A DNA stretch of 64,000 nucleotides, taken from Caulobacter segnis. GTDB taxonomy: Bacteria; Pseudomonadota; Alphaproteobacteria; Caulobacterales; Caulobacteraceae. Under the pieces are notes generated by a model. That model was not told the DNA's origin. It saw nothing but the letters and a program-made list of their open reading frames with translations, and ran no database searches. The DNA lies in NCBI RefSeq assembly GCF_023935105.1, contig NZ_CP096040.1, positions 4,631,001 to 4,695,000 of the forward strand. The letters are read 5' to 3'. Positions 16,518 to 23,955 of the stretch are shown piece after piece. How positions within the stretch are numbered: position 1 is the stretch's first letter; the number at the start of each line of letters is the position of its first letter. The position numbers were made by a program, and so were the translations under genes.

Positions 16518-17858
16518 ATGAGACGCCGGTTTCGCGAAATCTTGATCGTCGGCGTCGCCCTGACGACGGTCGTGACGGCCCTGGCGGCCTGCGGCCAGAG
16601 CAACGGCCAGCAGAACAGCGCCGTCGGCTACGGCCCCAACCCCGCCCTGCCCGAGCCGAAGCGGACTCTGATCCCGACCGTGAAGGTCTCGGAGGTCGTC
16701 GGCTGGCCGGCCGGCGTCACGCCCCAGGCCCCGGCCGGGTTCCGCGTCCAGCCGTTCGCCACGGGCCTGGACCATCCACGCTGGCTGCTCGTCCTGCCCA
16801 ACGGCGACGTGCTGGTCGCCGAGAGCAACGCCCCGCCCAAGAAGGAGCCGCCGCACGGGATCAAGGGCTTCTTCGAGAAGATGCTGATGAAGAAGGCCGG
16901 GGCCGGCGTGCCCAGCGCCAACCGCATCACCCTGCTGCGCGACGCCGACCACGACGGGATCGCCGAACTGAAGACGCCCTTCCTGACCAACCTCTATTCG
17001 CCGTTCGGCATGGCCCTGGTGGGCGACACCCTGTACGTCGCCAACGCCGACGCCATCGTCGCCTTCCCCTATGTCGCCGGCGAGACCCGGATCACCGCCG
17101 CGCCGCGCAAGGTGACCGACCTGCCGGGCGGGCCGATCAACCACCACTGGACCAAGACCATCATCGCCAGCCGCGACGGGACCAAGCTCTACGCGACCGT
17201 CGGCTCCAACAGCAATGTCGGCGAGAACGGGCTTGAGAACGAGACCGATCGCGCCGCGATCCTCGAGGTCGACCTGGCCACGGGCGGCAAGCGCGTCTTC
17301 GCGTCGGGCCTGCGCAATCCCAACGGCATGGGCTGGAACCCGGCCGACGGCCAGCTGTGGACCACGGTCAACGAGCGCGACGAACTGGGTAACGACCTGG
17401 TGCCCGACTACATGACCTCGGTGCGCGAGGGCGGCTTCTACGGCTGGCCCTACAGCTATTTCGGCCGCCACGTCGACAAGCGGATCAAGGACAAGGATCG
17501 CCGCCCCGACCTGGTCGAGCGCGCCATCGTCCCCGACTACGCCCTGGGCGCCCACACCGCCTCGCTGGGCCTGACCTTCTACGAAGGCGAGAGCTTCCCG
17601 GCGAAGTATCGCGGCGGCGTCTTCATCGGCCAGCACGGCTCGTGGAACCGCAAACCGCAGGCCGGCTACAAGGTGGTCTTCGTGCCGTTCTCGGGCGGCA
17701 AGCCGTCCGGGCCGGTCGAGGACTTCTTGACCGGCTTCCTCGACAAGGACGGCAAGGCCCAGGGCAGGCCGGTCGGCGTGACGGTGGATGCGTCCGGCGC
17801 GCTGCTGGCGGCGGATGATGTGGGGAATGTCGTGTGGCGGGTGAGCGCGGCCAGATAA
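16518..17858 (+). CDS. PQQ-type sorbosone dehydrogenase-like lipoprotein
   Basis: A 446-residue periplasmic lipoprotein (lipobox ALAAC at about residues 20-24) with a six-bladed beta-propeller resembling soluble glucose/L-sorbosone dehydrogenases. Typical motifs are GLDHPRWLLVLPNGDVLVAES, GLRNPNGMGWNPADGQLWTTVNERDELG and HGSWNRKPQAGYKVV. Such proteins oxidise aldoses or sugar aldehydes with PQQ, but many have no tested substrate. It stands alone between divergent and convergent neighbours. Confidence 0.85.
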   Translation: MRRRFREILIVGVALTTVVTALAACGQSNGQQNSAVGYGPNPALPEPKRTLIPTVKVSEVVGWPAGVTPQAPAGFRVQPFATGLDHPRWLLVLPNGDVLVAESNAPPKKEPPHGIKGFFEKMLMKKAGAGVPSANRITLLRDADHDGIAELKTPFLTNLYSPFGMALVGDTLYVANADAIVAFPYVAGETRITAAPRKVTDLPGGPINHHWTKTIIASRDGTKLYATVGSNSNVGENGLENETDRAAILEVDLATGGKRVFASGLRNPNGMGWNPADGQLWTTVNERDELGNDLVPDYMTSVREGGFYGWPYSYFGRHVDKRIKDKDRRPDLVERAIVPDYALGAHTASLGLTFYEGESFPAKYRGGVFIGQHGSWNRKPQAGYKVVFVPFSGGKPSGPVEDFLTGFLDKDGKAQGRPVGVTVDASGALLAADDVGNVVWRVSAAR

Positions 17859-17879
17859 CCCCTCTCTCTAAGAGGGAGG
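17859..17879. terminator. Small hairpin between convergent genes
   Basis: CCCTCT (17860-17865) pairs with AGAGGG (17871-17876) around a five-base loop. It follows the sugar-dehydrogenase stop and contains the stop and last codons of the convergent tetR gene. Confidence 0.5.
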
Positions 17880-18500
17880 AAGTCGCGCCTGCGCCAACTC
17901 CACCTCCGCGCCCTTCACGATTAGGTCCAGGCCGCGCTCGAACAGCGCCTCGTGACCGCCTTCGCGATAATGGGCGATCGCCTCGCCCAGGGCGGGATAG
18001 GCGCGGGCGGCCTCGTCCAGCCGCGCCTGCTCGGCCGAGCCGCTGATCGGCGAAGTCTGCTCCTCCAGCACGCAGCCGACGACGAAGCGGCTGACGGCCA
18101 CAAACAGCTGCAGGGCCGCGCCAGGCGAAAACCCCGCCGCCGCCAGATGCAGGATCTGGGCCTCGACATGGTCCAGGTCGTCGGGCGCGGCCTCGGTGCC
18201 GGCATGGACCCGCGCCCCGTCGCGATAGGACAGCAGGGCGGCGCGAAAGCTTCGGGCGTTGCGGCGCAGGAAGTCCTGCCACGTCTCGCCCGGCCGAGGG
18301 GTCCGCGCGTCCGAGGCCCGCGCCAGGATCTCGCCGTTCAGGGCGTCCAGCAGGGCCTGCTTGTTCTTGAAGTGCCAGTAGAGGGCCGGCTGGCGCACAC
18401 CCAGGCGGTCGGCGATGACGCGGGTCGACAGGGCGTCGACCCCGACCTCGTTGAGCAGCTCCAGCGCCGTCTCCAGGATGCGCCGGCGATCGACCTTCAT
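17868..18500 (-). CDS. tetR: TetR-family repressor, tetracycline-repressor class
   Basis: A 210-residue repressor of the divergent tetA-like exporter. The N-terminal HTH spans about 5-50 (RILETALELLNEVGVDALSTRVIADRLGVRQPALYWHFKNKQ, typical of true TetR), followed by a TetR_C-type ligand domain. Two tetO-like operators lie between it and tetA, so ligand-relieved repression of both genes is expected. The last residues and stop fall inside a hairpin at 17859-17879. The inducer may be tetracycline-like, but this is not certain. Confidence 0.88.
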   Translation of the reverse strand: MKVDRRRILETALELLNEVGVDALSTRVIADRLGVRQPALYWHFKNKQALLDALNGEILARASDARTPRPGETWQDFLRRNARSFRAALLSYRDGARVHAGTEAAPDDLDHVEAQILHLAAAGFSPGAALQLFVAVSRFVVGCVLEEQTSPISGSAEQARLDEAARAYPALGEAIAHYREGGHEALFERGLDLIVKGAEVELAQARLPPS

Positions 18501-18542
18501 CGTGTTCCCATCTGAATCGGCTTGACCTGACGGCCGATCCGG

Positions 18543-18580
18543 ACTTTATCGCCGATAAGGAACTTTATCGATGATAAATT
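18543..18580. promoter_or_regulatory. Two adjacent tetO-like operators
   Basis: ACTTTATCGCCGATAAGGA (18543-18561) and ACTTTATCGATGATAAATT (18562-18580) abut head to tail. Each has TATC-N3-GATA, the core of the classical tet operator (CTATC-N3-GATAG). The second covers the tetA start codon at 18571, so repressor bound there would block initiation as well as transcription. Confidence 0.75.
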
Positions 18581-19809
18581 TTATGACCCGCCTGTTCGCC
18601 GACCGTTCGAAGGCCGCCTTCGGCCTGATCCTCGCCACCGTCGCCCTGGACGTCGCGGGCCTGGGCCTGGTGATGCCGATCATCCCGCGCCTGCTGCGCG
18701 AGGTCGGCCACACCGGCGACCTGGGCTGGCGGTTCGGGGCGTTCCTGGGCCTCTACGCCCTGATGCAGTTCCTGTGCGCCCCGGTGCTGGGGGCGATCAG
18801 CGACAAGGTCGGCCGCCGGCCGGTGCTGCTGGTGTCGCTGGCCGGCGCGGCGATCGACTATGTGTTCATGGCGCTGGCCCCGACCCTGGCCTGGCTGTTC
18901 GTCGGCCGCGCCATCGCCGGGATCACCGGGGCCAACATGGCCGTCGCCCAGGCCTATATCGCCGACATCACCCCCGAAGCGCAGCGGGCTCGCCGCTTCG
19001 GCCTGTTCAGCGCCATGTTCGGCATCGGCTTCATCCTGGGCCCGATGCTGGGCGGCCTGCTGGGCGGGTTCTGGGTGCGGGCGCCGTTCCTGGCCGCCGC
19101 GGCCCTGAACGGTGTCAACCTGCTGATGGCCCTGTTCCTGCTGCCCGAGTCGCACACGGCGCGGAAAGCCGGCCCGATCGATCGCGCGGCCTTCAACCCA
19201 TTCGCCGCCCTGCGCTGGGCCGGCGCCTTCCCGGCCCTGCTGCCGCTGCTGGTCGCCTTCTCGATGCTGACCATCGTCGGCGAGGTCGGCGGCACGATCT
19301 GGGTGCTGTACGGCGAGGACAAGTTCGCCTGGGATCCCTGGACCATCGGCTTCTCGCTGGCCGGCTTCGGCGTCTTCACCGCCCTGACCCAGGCCTTCGT
19401 GGCCGGCCCCCTGGCCGAGCGCTTCGGCGAGCGCAAGGCCCTGACCTTCGGCATCCTGTGCGACGCCTTCGCCTATGTCGCCATCGCTTTGGCGACCAAG
19501 GGCTGGATGGCCTTCCTGCTGCTGCCGATGTTCTGCCTGGGCGGCGTTGGCCAGCCGGTGATCCAGTCGCTGCTGTCGCGCCAGGTCGGCGAGGACCAGC
19601 AGGGCCGCCTGCAGGGCGTACTGGCCAGCCTGGCCAGCCTGTCCTCGATCATCGGCCCGGTGGTGATCGCCCAGGTCTATTTCGCCAGCCGGGGCTGGTT
19701 CCCCGGCCTAGTCTGGACGGCCGGCGCGGCCCTGGGCCTGCTGTGCCTGCCGGTGCTGCTAAGCAGGCCGGCCAATGGACCCCAAGGGAAACTTGCACAA
19801 CAAGACTGA
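18571..19809 (+). CDS. tetA: TetA-like MFS tetracycline/drug exporter
   Basis: Inner-membrane drug/H+ antiporter of 412 residues with 12 predicted helices. Motif A between TM2 and TM3 is GAISDKVGRRPVLL and the TM5 region has GIGFILGPMLGGLLGG (motif C type), both typical of the TetA/DHA1 group. The ATG at 18571 has AAGGA nine bases upstream; an ATG at 18583 has none. It is divergent from tetR with shared operators. Chromosomal homologues may export compounds other than tetracycline. Confidence 0.88.
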   Translation: MINFMTRLFADRSKAAFGLILATVALDVAGLGLVMPIIPRLLREVGHTGDLGWRFGAFLGLYALMQFLCAPVLGAISDKVGRRPVLLVSLAGAAIDYVFMALAPTLAWLFVGRAIAGITGANMAVAQAYIADITPEAQRARRFGLFSAMFGIGFILGPMLGGLLGGFWVRAPFLAAAALNGVNLLMALFLLPESHTARKAGPIDRAAFNPFAALRWAGAFPALLPLLVAFSMLTIVGEVGGTIWVLYGEDKFAWDPWTIGFSLAGFGVFTALTQAFVAGPLAERFGERKALTFGILCDAFAYVAIALATKGWMAFLLLPMFCLGGVGQPVIQSLLSRQVGEDQQGRLQGVLASLASLSSIIGPVVIAQVYFASRGWFPGLVWTAGAALGLLCLPVLLSRPANGPQGKLAQQD

Positions 19810-19848
19810 CCGGTTCTAGGCTGCCCTTCGACGAGGAGGACGCCGCCC

Positions 19849-21300
19849 ATGAAAGTCGACCGCTTGCCCAAGGTGCGGACCTCGCTGTCGCCGACCAACC
19901 ACCCGTACATGACCGGCGCCTGGACGCCGCTGCACGAGGAGGTCAACGCCTGGGACCTGACGGTGCTGGAAGGCGCCATCCCCACCGACCTGGACGGCGT
20001 CTACCTGCGCAACACCGAGAACCCGGTCCACGACCCGCTCGGCCGCTACCACCCGTTCGACGGCGACGGCATGGTCTGCCAGATCGAGTTCAAGGACGGG
20101 GCGGCGACCTACCGCAACCGCTTCATCCGTACACGGTGCTTCGAGGCGGAGCAGGAGGTGGGAGCCAGCCTGTGGGGCGGCCTGATGGACGGCCCTGGGA
20201 CCTCCAAGCGCCCCGGCTTCGGGGCCCATGGGTCCTTGAAGGACACCGCCAGCACCGACATCGTCGTCCATAACGGCGAGGCCATCGCCACCTTCTACCA
20301 GTGCGGCGAGGCCTATCGCCTGGATCCCTTGACCCTGGAGACCCTGGGCGTCGCGGCCTGGGCCCCGCTGGAAGGCGTCTCGGCCCACCCGAAGGTCGAC
20401 GAGGCCACGGGCGAACTGATGTTCTTCAACTATTCCAAGGCCTGGCCGCACATGCACTACGGCGTGGTCGACGCCAGCGGCAAGCGCACGGTGTACCAGC
20501 CCGTGCCCCTGCCCGGCCTTCGCCTGCCGCACGACATGGCGTTCTCCGAGCACTGGGCGATCCTCAACGATCTGCCGGTGTTCTGGGACCAGGACCTGAT
20601 GGCCCGCGACATCCACGCCGTGCGCCTGCACAAGGGCCTGCCCAGCCGCTTCGCCCTGGTCCCGCGACAGGGCGGCGAGCCGCGTTGGTTCGAGGCCGCG
20701 CCGACCTATGTCCTGCATTGGCTCAACGCCTACGAGGACGGCGACGAGGTGGTGCTGGACGGCTACTTCCAGGAGAACCCGATCCCGCGCCCGCTGGACA
20801 GCGCCCCCGACGGCCATGGCCACCTGATGGCCTATCTGGACGAGCACAGCTTCCGGCCCAAGCTGCACCGCTGGCGCTTCAACCTGAAGACCGGCGAGAC
20901 GACCGAGAAGCACCTGGACGACCGGATCCTCGAATTCGGCATGTTCAATCAGAAATACGCCGGCAAGCCCTATCGCTATGCCTATTCGACCACGTCCAAG
21001 CCGGGCTGGTTCCTGTTCAACGGCTTCGTCAAGCACGACCTGGAGACGGGTCAGAGCTGGTCGATCGACCTGCCCGACGGCGTCTACGCCAGCGAGGCGC
21101 CGTTCGCCCCACGCATCGGCGCCAAGGACGAGGACGACGGCTACCTGATCAGCTTCCTGATCGACGAGACCAAGGGGACGTCCGAGTGCGCGATCGTCGA
21201 CGCCCAGTCGTTCGCGATCGTCTGCCGCATCGCCCTGCCCCACAAGCTCAGCAGCGGGACGCACAGCGTCTGGGCGGGCCGCGAGATGCTGCGGGAATAG
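19849..21300 (+). CDS. Carotenoid oxygenase family dioxygenase (lignostilbene/apocarotenoid type)
   Basis: A 483-residue non-haem iron dioxygenase that cleaves a conjugated C=C bond in carotenoids, apocarotenoids or stilbenes. Four iron-binding histidines are expected and candidates are visible in VSAHPKVD, LPHDMAFSEHW, LHWLNAYED and SSGTHSVW, with YLRNTENPVHDP-type N-terminal blade motifs. GAGGAGGAC precedes the ATG. It heads a run of oxidative genes (two flavin monooxygenases, esterase, reductase), suggesting degradation of an aromatic or isoprenoid substrate. Confidence 0.87.
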   Translation: MKVDRLPKVRTSLSPTNHPYMTGAWTPLHEEVNAWDLTVLEGAIPTDLDGVYLRNTENPVHDPLGRYHPFDGDGMVCQIEFKDGAATYRNRFIRTRCFEAEQEVGASLWGGLMDGPGTSKRPGFGAHGSLKDTASTDIVVHNGEAIATFYQCGEAYRLDPLTLETLGVAAWAPLEGVSAHPKVDEATGELMFFNYSKAWPHMHYGVVDASGKRTVYQPVPLPGLRLPHDMAFSEHWAILNDLPVFWDQDLMARDIHAVRLHKGLPSRFALVPRQGGEPRWFEAAPTYVLHWLNAYEDGDEVVLDGYFQENPIPRPLDSAPDGHGHLMAYLDEHSFRPKLHRWRFNLKTGETTEKHLDDRILEFGMFNQKYAGKPYRYAYSTTSKPGWFLFNGFVKHDLETGQSWSIDLPDGVYASEAPFAPRIGAKDEDDGYLISFLIDETKGTSECAIVDAQSFAIVCRIALPHKLSSGTHSVWAGREMLRE

Positions 21301-21320
21301 TCGGCTTCCCCAACGGCCGC

Positions 21321-21368
21321 TTGCCGCCCCGCATAACGCCGGTATGCTCACCTGAACAACGATAAGTC
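21321..21368 (+). promoter_or_regulatory. Promoter of the first flavin monooxygenase with conserved start region
   Basis: TTGCCG (21321-21326) and TATGCT (21343-21348) are spaced 16 bases, followed by CCTGAACAACGATAAGTC (21351-21368). The identical 18 bases and the same -35/-10 spacing recur before the second monooxygenase gene at 23879-23925, indicating a shared promoter/operator. Confidence 0.6.
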
Positions 21369-21384
21369 AGGGATGGGTGGAGAC

Positions 21385-22782
21385 ATGTCGAAGGTCCCCA
21401 TGGGCAGGCTCCCGAAGGCGTGCGTCATCGGCGCGGGCTGCAGCGGCTTCACCACGATCAAGCGGCTGAAGGACTACGGCGTCCCTTACGACTGCTTCGA
21501 GATGTCCGACGAGATCGGCGGCAACTGGTACTACAAGAACCCCAACGGGATGTCGGCCTGCTACGAGAGCCTGCACATCGACACCAGCAAGTGGCGGCTG
21601 GCGTTCGAGGACTTTCCGGTCCCCAAGGACTGGCCCGACTTCCCGCACCACGCGCAGCTGTTCCAGTACTTCAAGGACTATGTCGACCATTTCGGCCTGC
21701 GGCCGACCATCACCTTCAACACCCGGGTCGAGAGCGCCAGACGCACCGACGACGGCCTGTGGTCGGTGACCCTGTCGACCGGTGAGACGCGGCTCTATGA
21801 CGTACTGTTCGTCTGCAACGGCCACCACTGGGACCCGCGCGTGCCCGAATATCCGGGCGAGTTCGACGGCCCAGCCTTTCACGCCCACGCCTATAGCGAC
21901 CCGTTCGATCCCGTGGACATGCGCGGCAAGAACGTCGTGGTGGTCGGCATGGGCAATTCGGCCATGGACATCGCCAGCGAGCTGGCCCAGCGGCCGATCG
22001 CCAAGACCCTGTGGGTGTCGGCCCGGCGCGGCGTCTGGGTGCTGCCCAAATATATGAACGGCAAGCCCTCGGACAAATCCGCCATGCCGGCCTGGATGCC
22101 CAAGGGGCTGGGCCTGAAGCTGGCGCGCTCGGTGATCAAGAAGACCATCGGCAAGATGGAGGACTACGGCCTGCCCAAGCCCGACCACGAGCCGCTGGAG
22201 GCCCACCCGTCGGTCTCGGGCGAGTTTCTGACCCGCGCCGGCTGCGGCGACATCAAGTTCAAGCCGGCGATCAAGGTGCTGGAGGGCAAGCGCGTGCGCT
22301 TCGCCGACGACAGCGTCGAGGACGTCGACGCCATCGTCTTCGCCACCGGCTACAAGATCAGCTTCCCGTTCTTCGACGACCCGGCCCTGAAGCCCGACGC
22401 CGACCACCGCTTCCCGCTGTTCAAGCGCATGATCAAGCCGGGCGTGCCGAACCTGTTCTTCATGGGCCTGGCCCAGCCCCTGCCCACCCTGGTGAACTTC
22501 GCCGAGCAGCAGGCGAAACTGGCGGCCGCCTATCTGGTCGGCAAGTACGCGCCGCCCTCGGACGCCGAGATGGCGAAGATCATCGCCAAGGACGAGGAAC
22601 GCCACCTCGGCCAATTCTACCAGGCGGCCCGGCACACCATCCAGGTCGACTTCAACGTCTACTGCGCCGACCTGAAGAAGGAGATCGCCAAGGGCGAGAC
22701 GCGGGCGCGCGCCGCTGGAGGAAAGCTGCCGGTGGCGGCGCTGGCGGAGATTAAGACGGAACCGCTGCTGGCCCCCACCTGA
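21385..22782 (+). CDS. Flavin-containing monooxygenase (first copy)
   Basis: FAD/NADPH-dependent monooxygenase, 465 residues from this start. The FAD motif is VIGAGCSGFTTIKRL, the FMO fingerprint FDGPAFHAHAY (FxGxxxHxxxY), the NADPH motif GMGNSAMDIASEL and the ATGY motif FATGYKISFPFF. The final Tyr in the fingerprint favours FMO over Baeyer-Villiger enzymes, though ketone oxidation is not excluded. GGTGGAG precedes the ATG at 21385; an ATG at 21373 is in frame. It is paralogous to the gene at 23956, with similar promoter and length. Confidence 0.88.
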   Translation: MSKVPMGRLPKACVIGAGCSGFTTIKRLKDYGVPYDCFEMSDEIGGNWYYKNPNGMSACYESLHIDTSKWRLAFEDFPVPKDWPDFPHHAQLFQYFKDYVDHFGLRPTITFNTRVESARRTDDGLWSVTLSTGETRLYDVLFVCNGHHWDPRVPEYPGEFDGPAFHAHAYSDPFDPVDMRGKNVVVVGMGNSAMDIASELAQRPIAKTLWVSARRGVWVLPKYMNGKPSDKSAMPAWMPKGLGLKLARSVIKKTIGKMEDYGLPKPDHEPLEAHPSVSGEFLTRAGCGDIKFKPAIKVLEGKRVRFADDSVEDVDAIVFATGYKISFPFFDDPALKPDADHRFPLFKRMIKPGVPNLFFMGLAQPLPTLVNFAEQQAKLAAAYLVGKYAPPSDAEMAKIIAKDEERHLGQFYQAARHTIQVDFNVYCADLKKEIAKGETRARAAGGKLPVAALAEIKTEPLLAPT

Positions 22783-22790
22783 TCGCTTCG

Positions 22791-22880
22791 CGATCGTCCG
22801 CCCCCGGAAGGGGCGGAAGGTGACGCGGCGTCCTTCTTCCCCCTCCGGGGGAGGAGCGCCGTAGGCGCGGAGGGGGCAAG
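22791..22880. repeat. Palindromic intergenic repeat
   Basis: GC-rich inverted arms (CGCCCCCGGAAGGGGCGG and CTTCCCCCTCCGGGGGAGGAGCGC, with GCGCGGAGGGGGC) fill the gap after the first monooxygenase gene. It belongs to the CCTCCCCC family seen at 11309, 28469, 32651 and 41894. Confidence 0.65.
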
Positions 22881-22909
22881 TGCGCTACCTCTCCCGCAAA
22901 GGAGCCCCC

Positions 22910-23161
22910 ATGCCCAAGATCATCTTCGACAAGGACACCCGCGCCAAGCTGATCGGCGGGCTCTCGGATTACATGCGGACCGAGCTGGATCTGGAGGTGA
23001 AGGGTTTCGACGCCGAGTTCCTGCTGGACTTCATCAGCGAGCGGCTGGGCCCCTACTACTACAACCAGGGCCTCCACGACGCCTCGGCCCTGTACCGCGA
23101 GAAGCTGGAGGCGATCACCGAGGCGGTGTGGGAGATCGAGGTCCCGGTGAAGGGGCTCTAA
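22910..23161 (+). CDS. DUF2164 family protein
   Basis: An 83-residue protein matching the DUF2164 pattern (I-F-D-K-DTRAKLIGGLSDYMRTEL, then FLLDFISERLGPYYYNQGLHDA), a small cytoplasmic family of unknown function. AAAGGAG lies five bases before the ATG at 22910. Its stop overlaps the convergent antitoxin stop (CTA/TAA). Function is unknown. Confidence 0.8.
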   Translation: MPKIIFDKDTRAKLIGGLSDYMRTELDLEVKGFDAEFLLDFISERLGPYYYNQGLHDASALYREKLEAITEAVWEIEVPVKGL

Positions 23162-23454
23162 GCCGAGGCCAGCGCCCGTTCCACCGCCTCGGGTTCGCGA
23201 TCGATGACGGTCAACAGGATGCGGGCGCTGGCTTCCGGCTTGCGGCGCTTTTGCTCCCAGTCCGTGACCGTTGCCTTCGGAAAGCCGAAGCGCGCAGCGA
23301 ATTCCGCCTGGGTCAGCCCCAGTTTCGTCCGGATGGCCTTGACGTCCACCTCGCCGGGAACGTGGACGCGGTAAGTCGCCGGATCGGCCCGGTCTTCGGC
23401 GATGGCCAAGGCGTCGTTCAGGCCATCCATGATGCGGCTGAAGTTCTTACTCAT
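23158..23454 (-). CDS. XRE-family antitoxin, NadS/HigA type
   Basis: A 98-residue DNA-binding antitoxin with a helix-turn-helix in residues about 40-80 (VKAIRTKLGLTQAEFAARFGFPKATVTDWEQKRRKP). It follows the toxin gene and overlaps it by four bases, the toxin-first order of HigBA and RelE/NadS modules. It is expected to neutralise the toxin by binding and to repress the module through the inverted repeat at 23805-23854. Confidence 0.87.
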   Translation of the reverse strand: MSKNFSRIMDGLNDALAIAEDRADPATYRVHVPGEVDVKAIRTKLGLTQAEFAARFGFPKATVTDWEQKRRKPEASARILLTVIDREPEAVERALASA

Positions 23455-23795
23455 GATCTTTTCCTCGCATAGGCGTCTCGGAGCAGGCTCGTCACGCTCG
23501 ACATGGCTTTGACTTCCGCGGCGGAGAAGTTCGCTCGGGATCCTTTCGCCAGGACGGCGATCAGGAAGATCGGCATGTCCAGGCCGCCAAAGAACGTCAC
23601 GACCCGGTAGCCGCCCGACTTTCCCTTCCCTTTTCCCGCGACGCGAACCTTACGGCAGCCGCCCGAACCCTGGATGAGATCGCCCTGCTCGGGGTCGCCG
23701 GAAATCGAGAGCACAGCCGCCGTCATCTCCGCTTCCGTCATGCCCTCGGCCTTGGCCTGAGCCAGGAAAGCAGCGGTCATGGCGACGGTGTGCAT
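23451..23795 (-). CDS. RelE/HigB-family toxin
   Basis: Probable ribosome-dependent mRNA interferase of 114 residues. The fold signature is visible in GSGGCRKVRVAGKGKGKSGGYRVVTFFGG, IFLIAVLAKGSRANFSAAEVKAM (RelE-like, PF06296 pattern). The open frame continues upstream to 23903, but that part runs through the 17-base inverted repeat that looks like the promoter/operator, so I place the start at the ATG 23795. ATG 23780 is an alternative; neither has a good ribosome-binding site. Confidence 0.82.
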   Translation of the reverse strand: MHTVAMTAAFLAQAKAEGMTEAEMTAAVLSISGDPEQGDLIQGSGGCRKVRVAGKGKGKSGGYRVVTFFGGLDMPIFLIAVLAKGSRANFSAAEVKAMSSVTSLLRDAYARKRS

Positions 23796-23804
23796 GGCTG
23801 GATG

Positions 23805-23854
23805 GTGCGGCATTGCCGTATGCATGACAAGTAGAAAATACGGCAATGCCGCAC
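23805..23854. promoter_or_regulatory. Perfect 17-base inverted repeat, likely TA operator
   Basis: GTGCGGCATTGCCGTAT (23805-23821) and ATACGGCAATGCCGCAC (23838-23854) are exact inverse copies separated by 16 AT-richer bases. The position directly upstream of the toxin start suggests two half-sites bound by the antitoxin, with the promoter between them. Confidence 0.7.
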
Positions 23855-23878
23855 AAGCAGCTTCCCCTCGCGTAAACA

Positions 23879-23925
23879 TTGACCTCCCCCGCCACGGGCG
23901 CATGCTTCCTGAACAACGATAAGTC
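23879..23925 (+). promoter_or_regulatory. Promoter of the second flavin monooxygenase
   Basis: TTGACC (23879-23884), 16-base spacer, CATGCT (23901-23906), then CCTGAACAACGATAAGTC (23908-23925), identical in its last 18 bases and spacing to 21321-21368. It lies between the TA operator and the second monooxygenase gene. Confidence 0.6.
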
Positions 23926-23955
23926 GCTGGTCAGCCGGCGACGGGAGGAAGCTCG

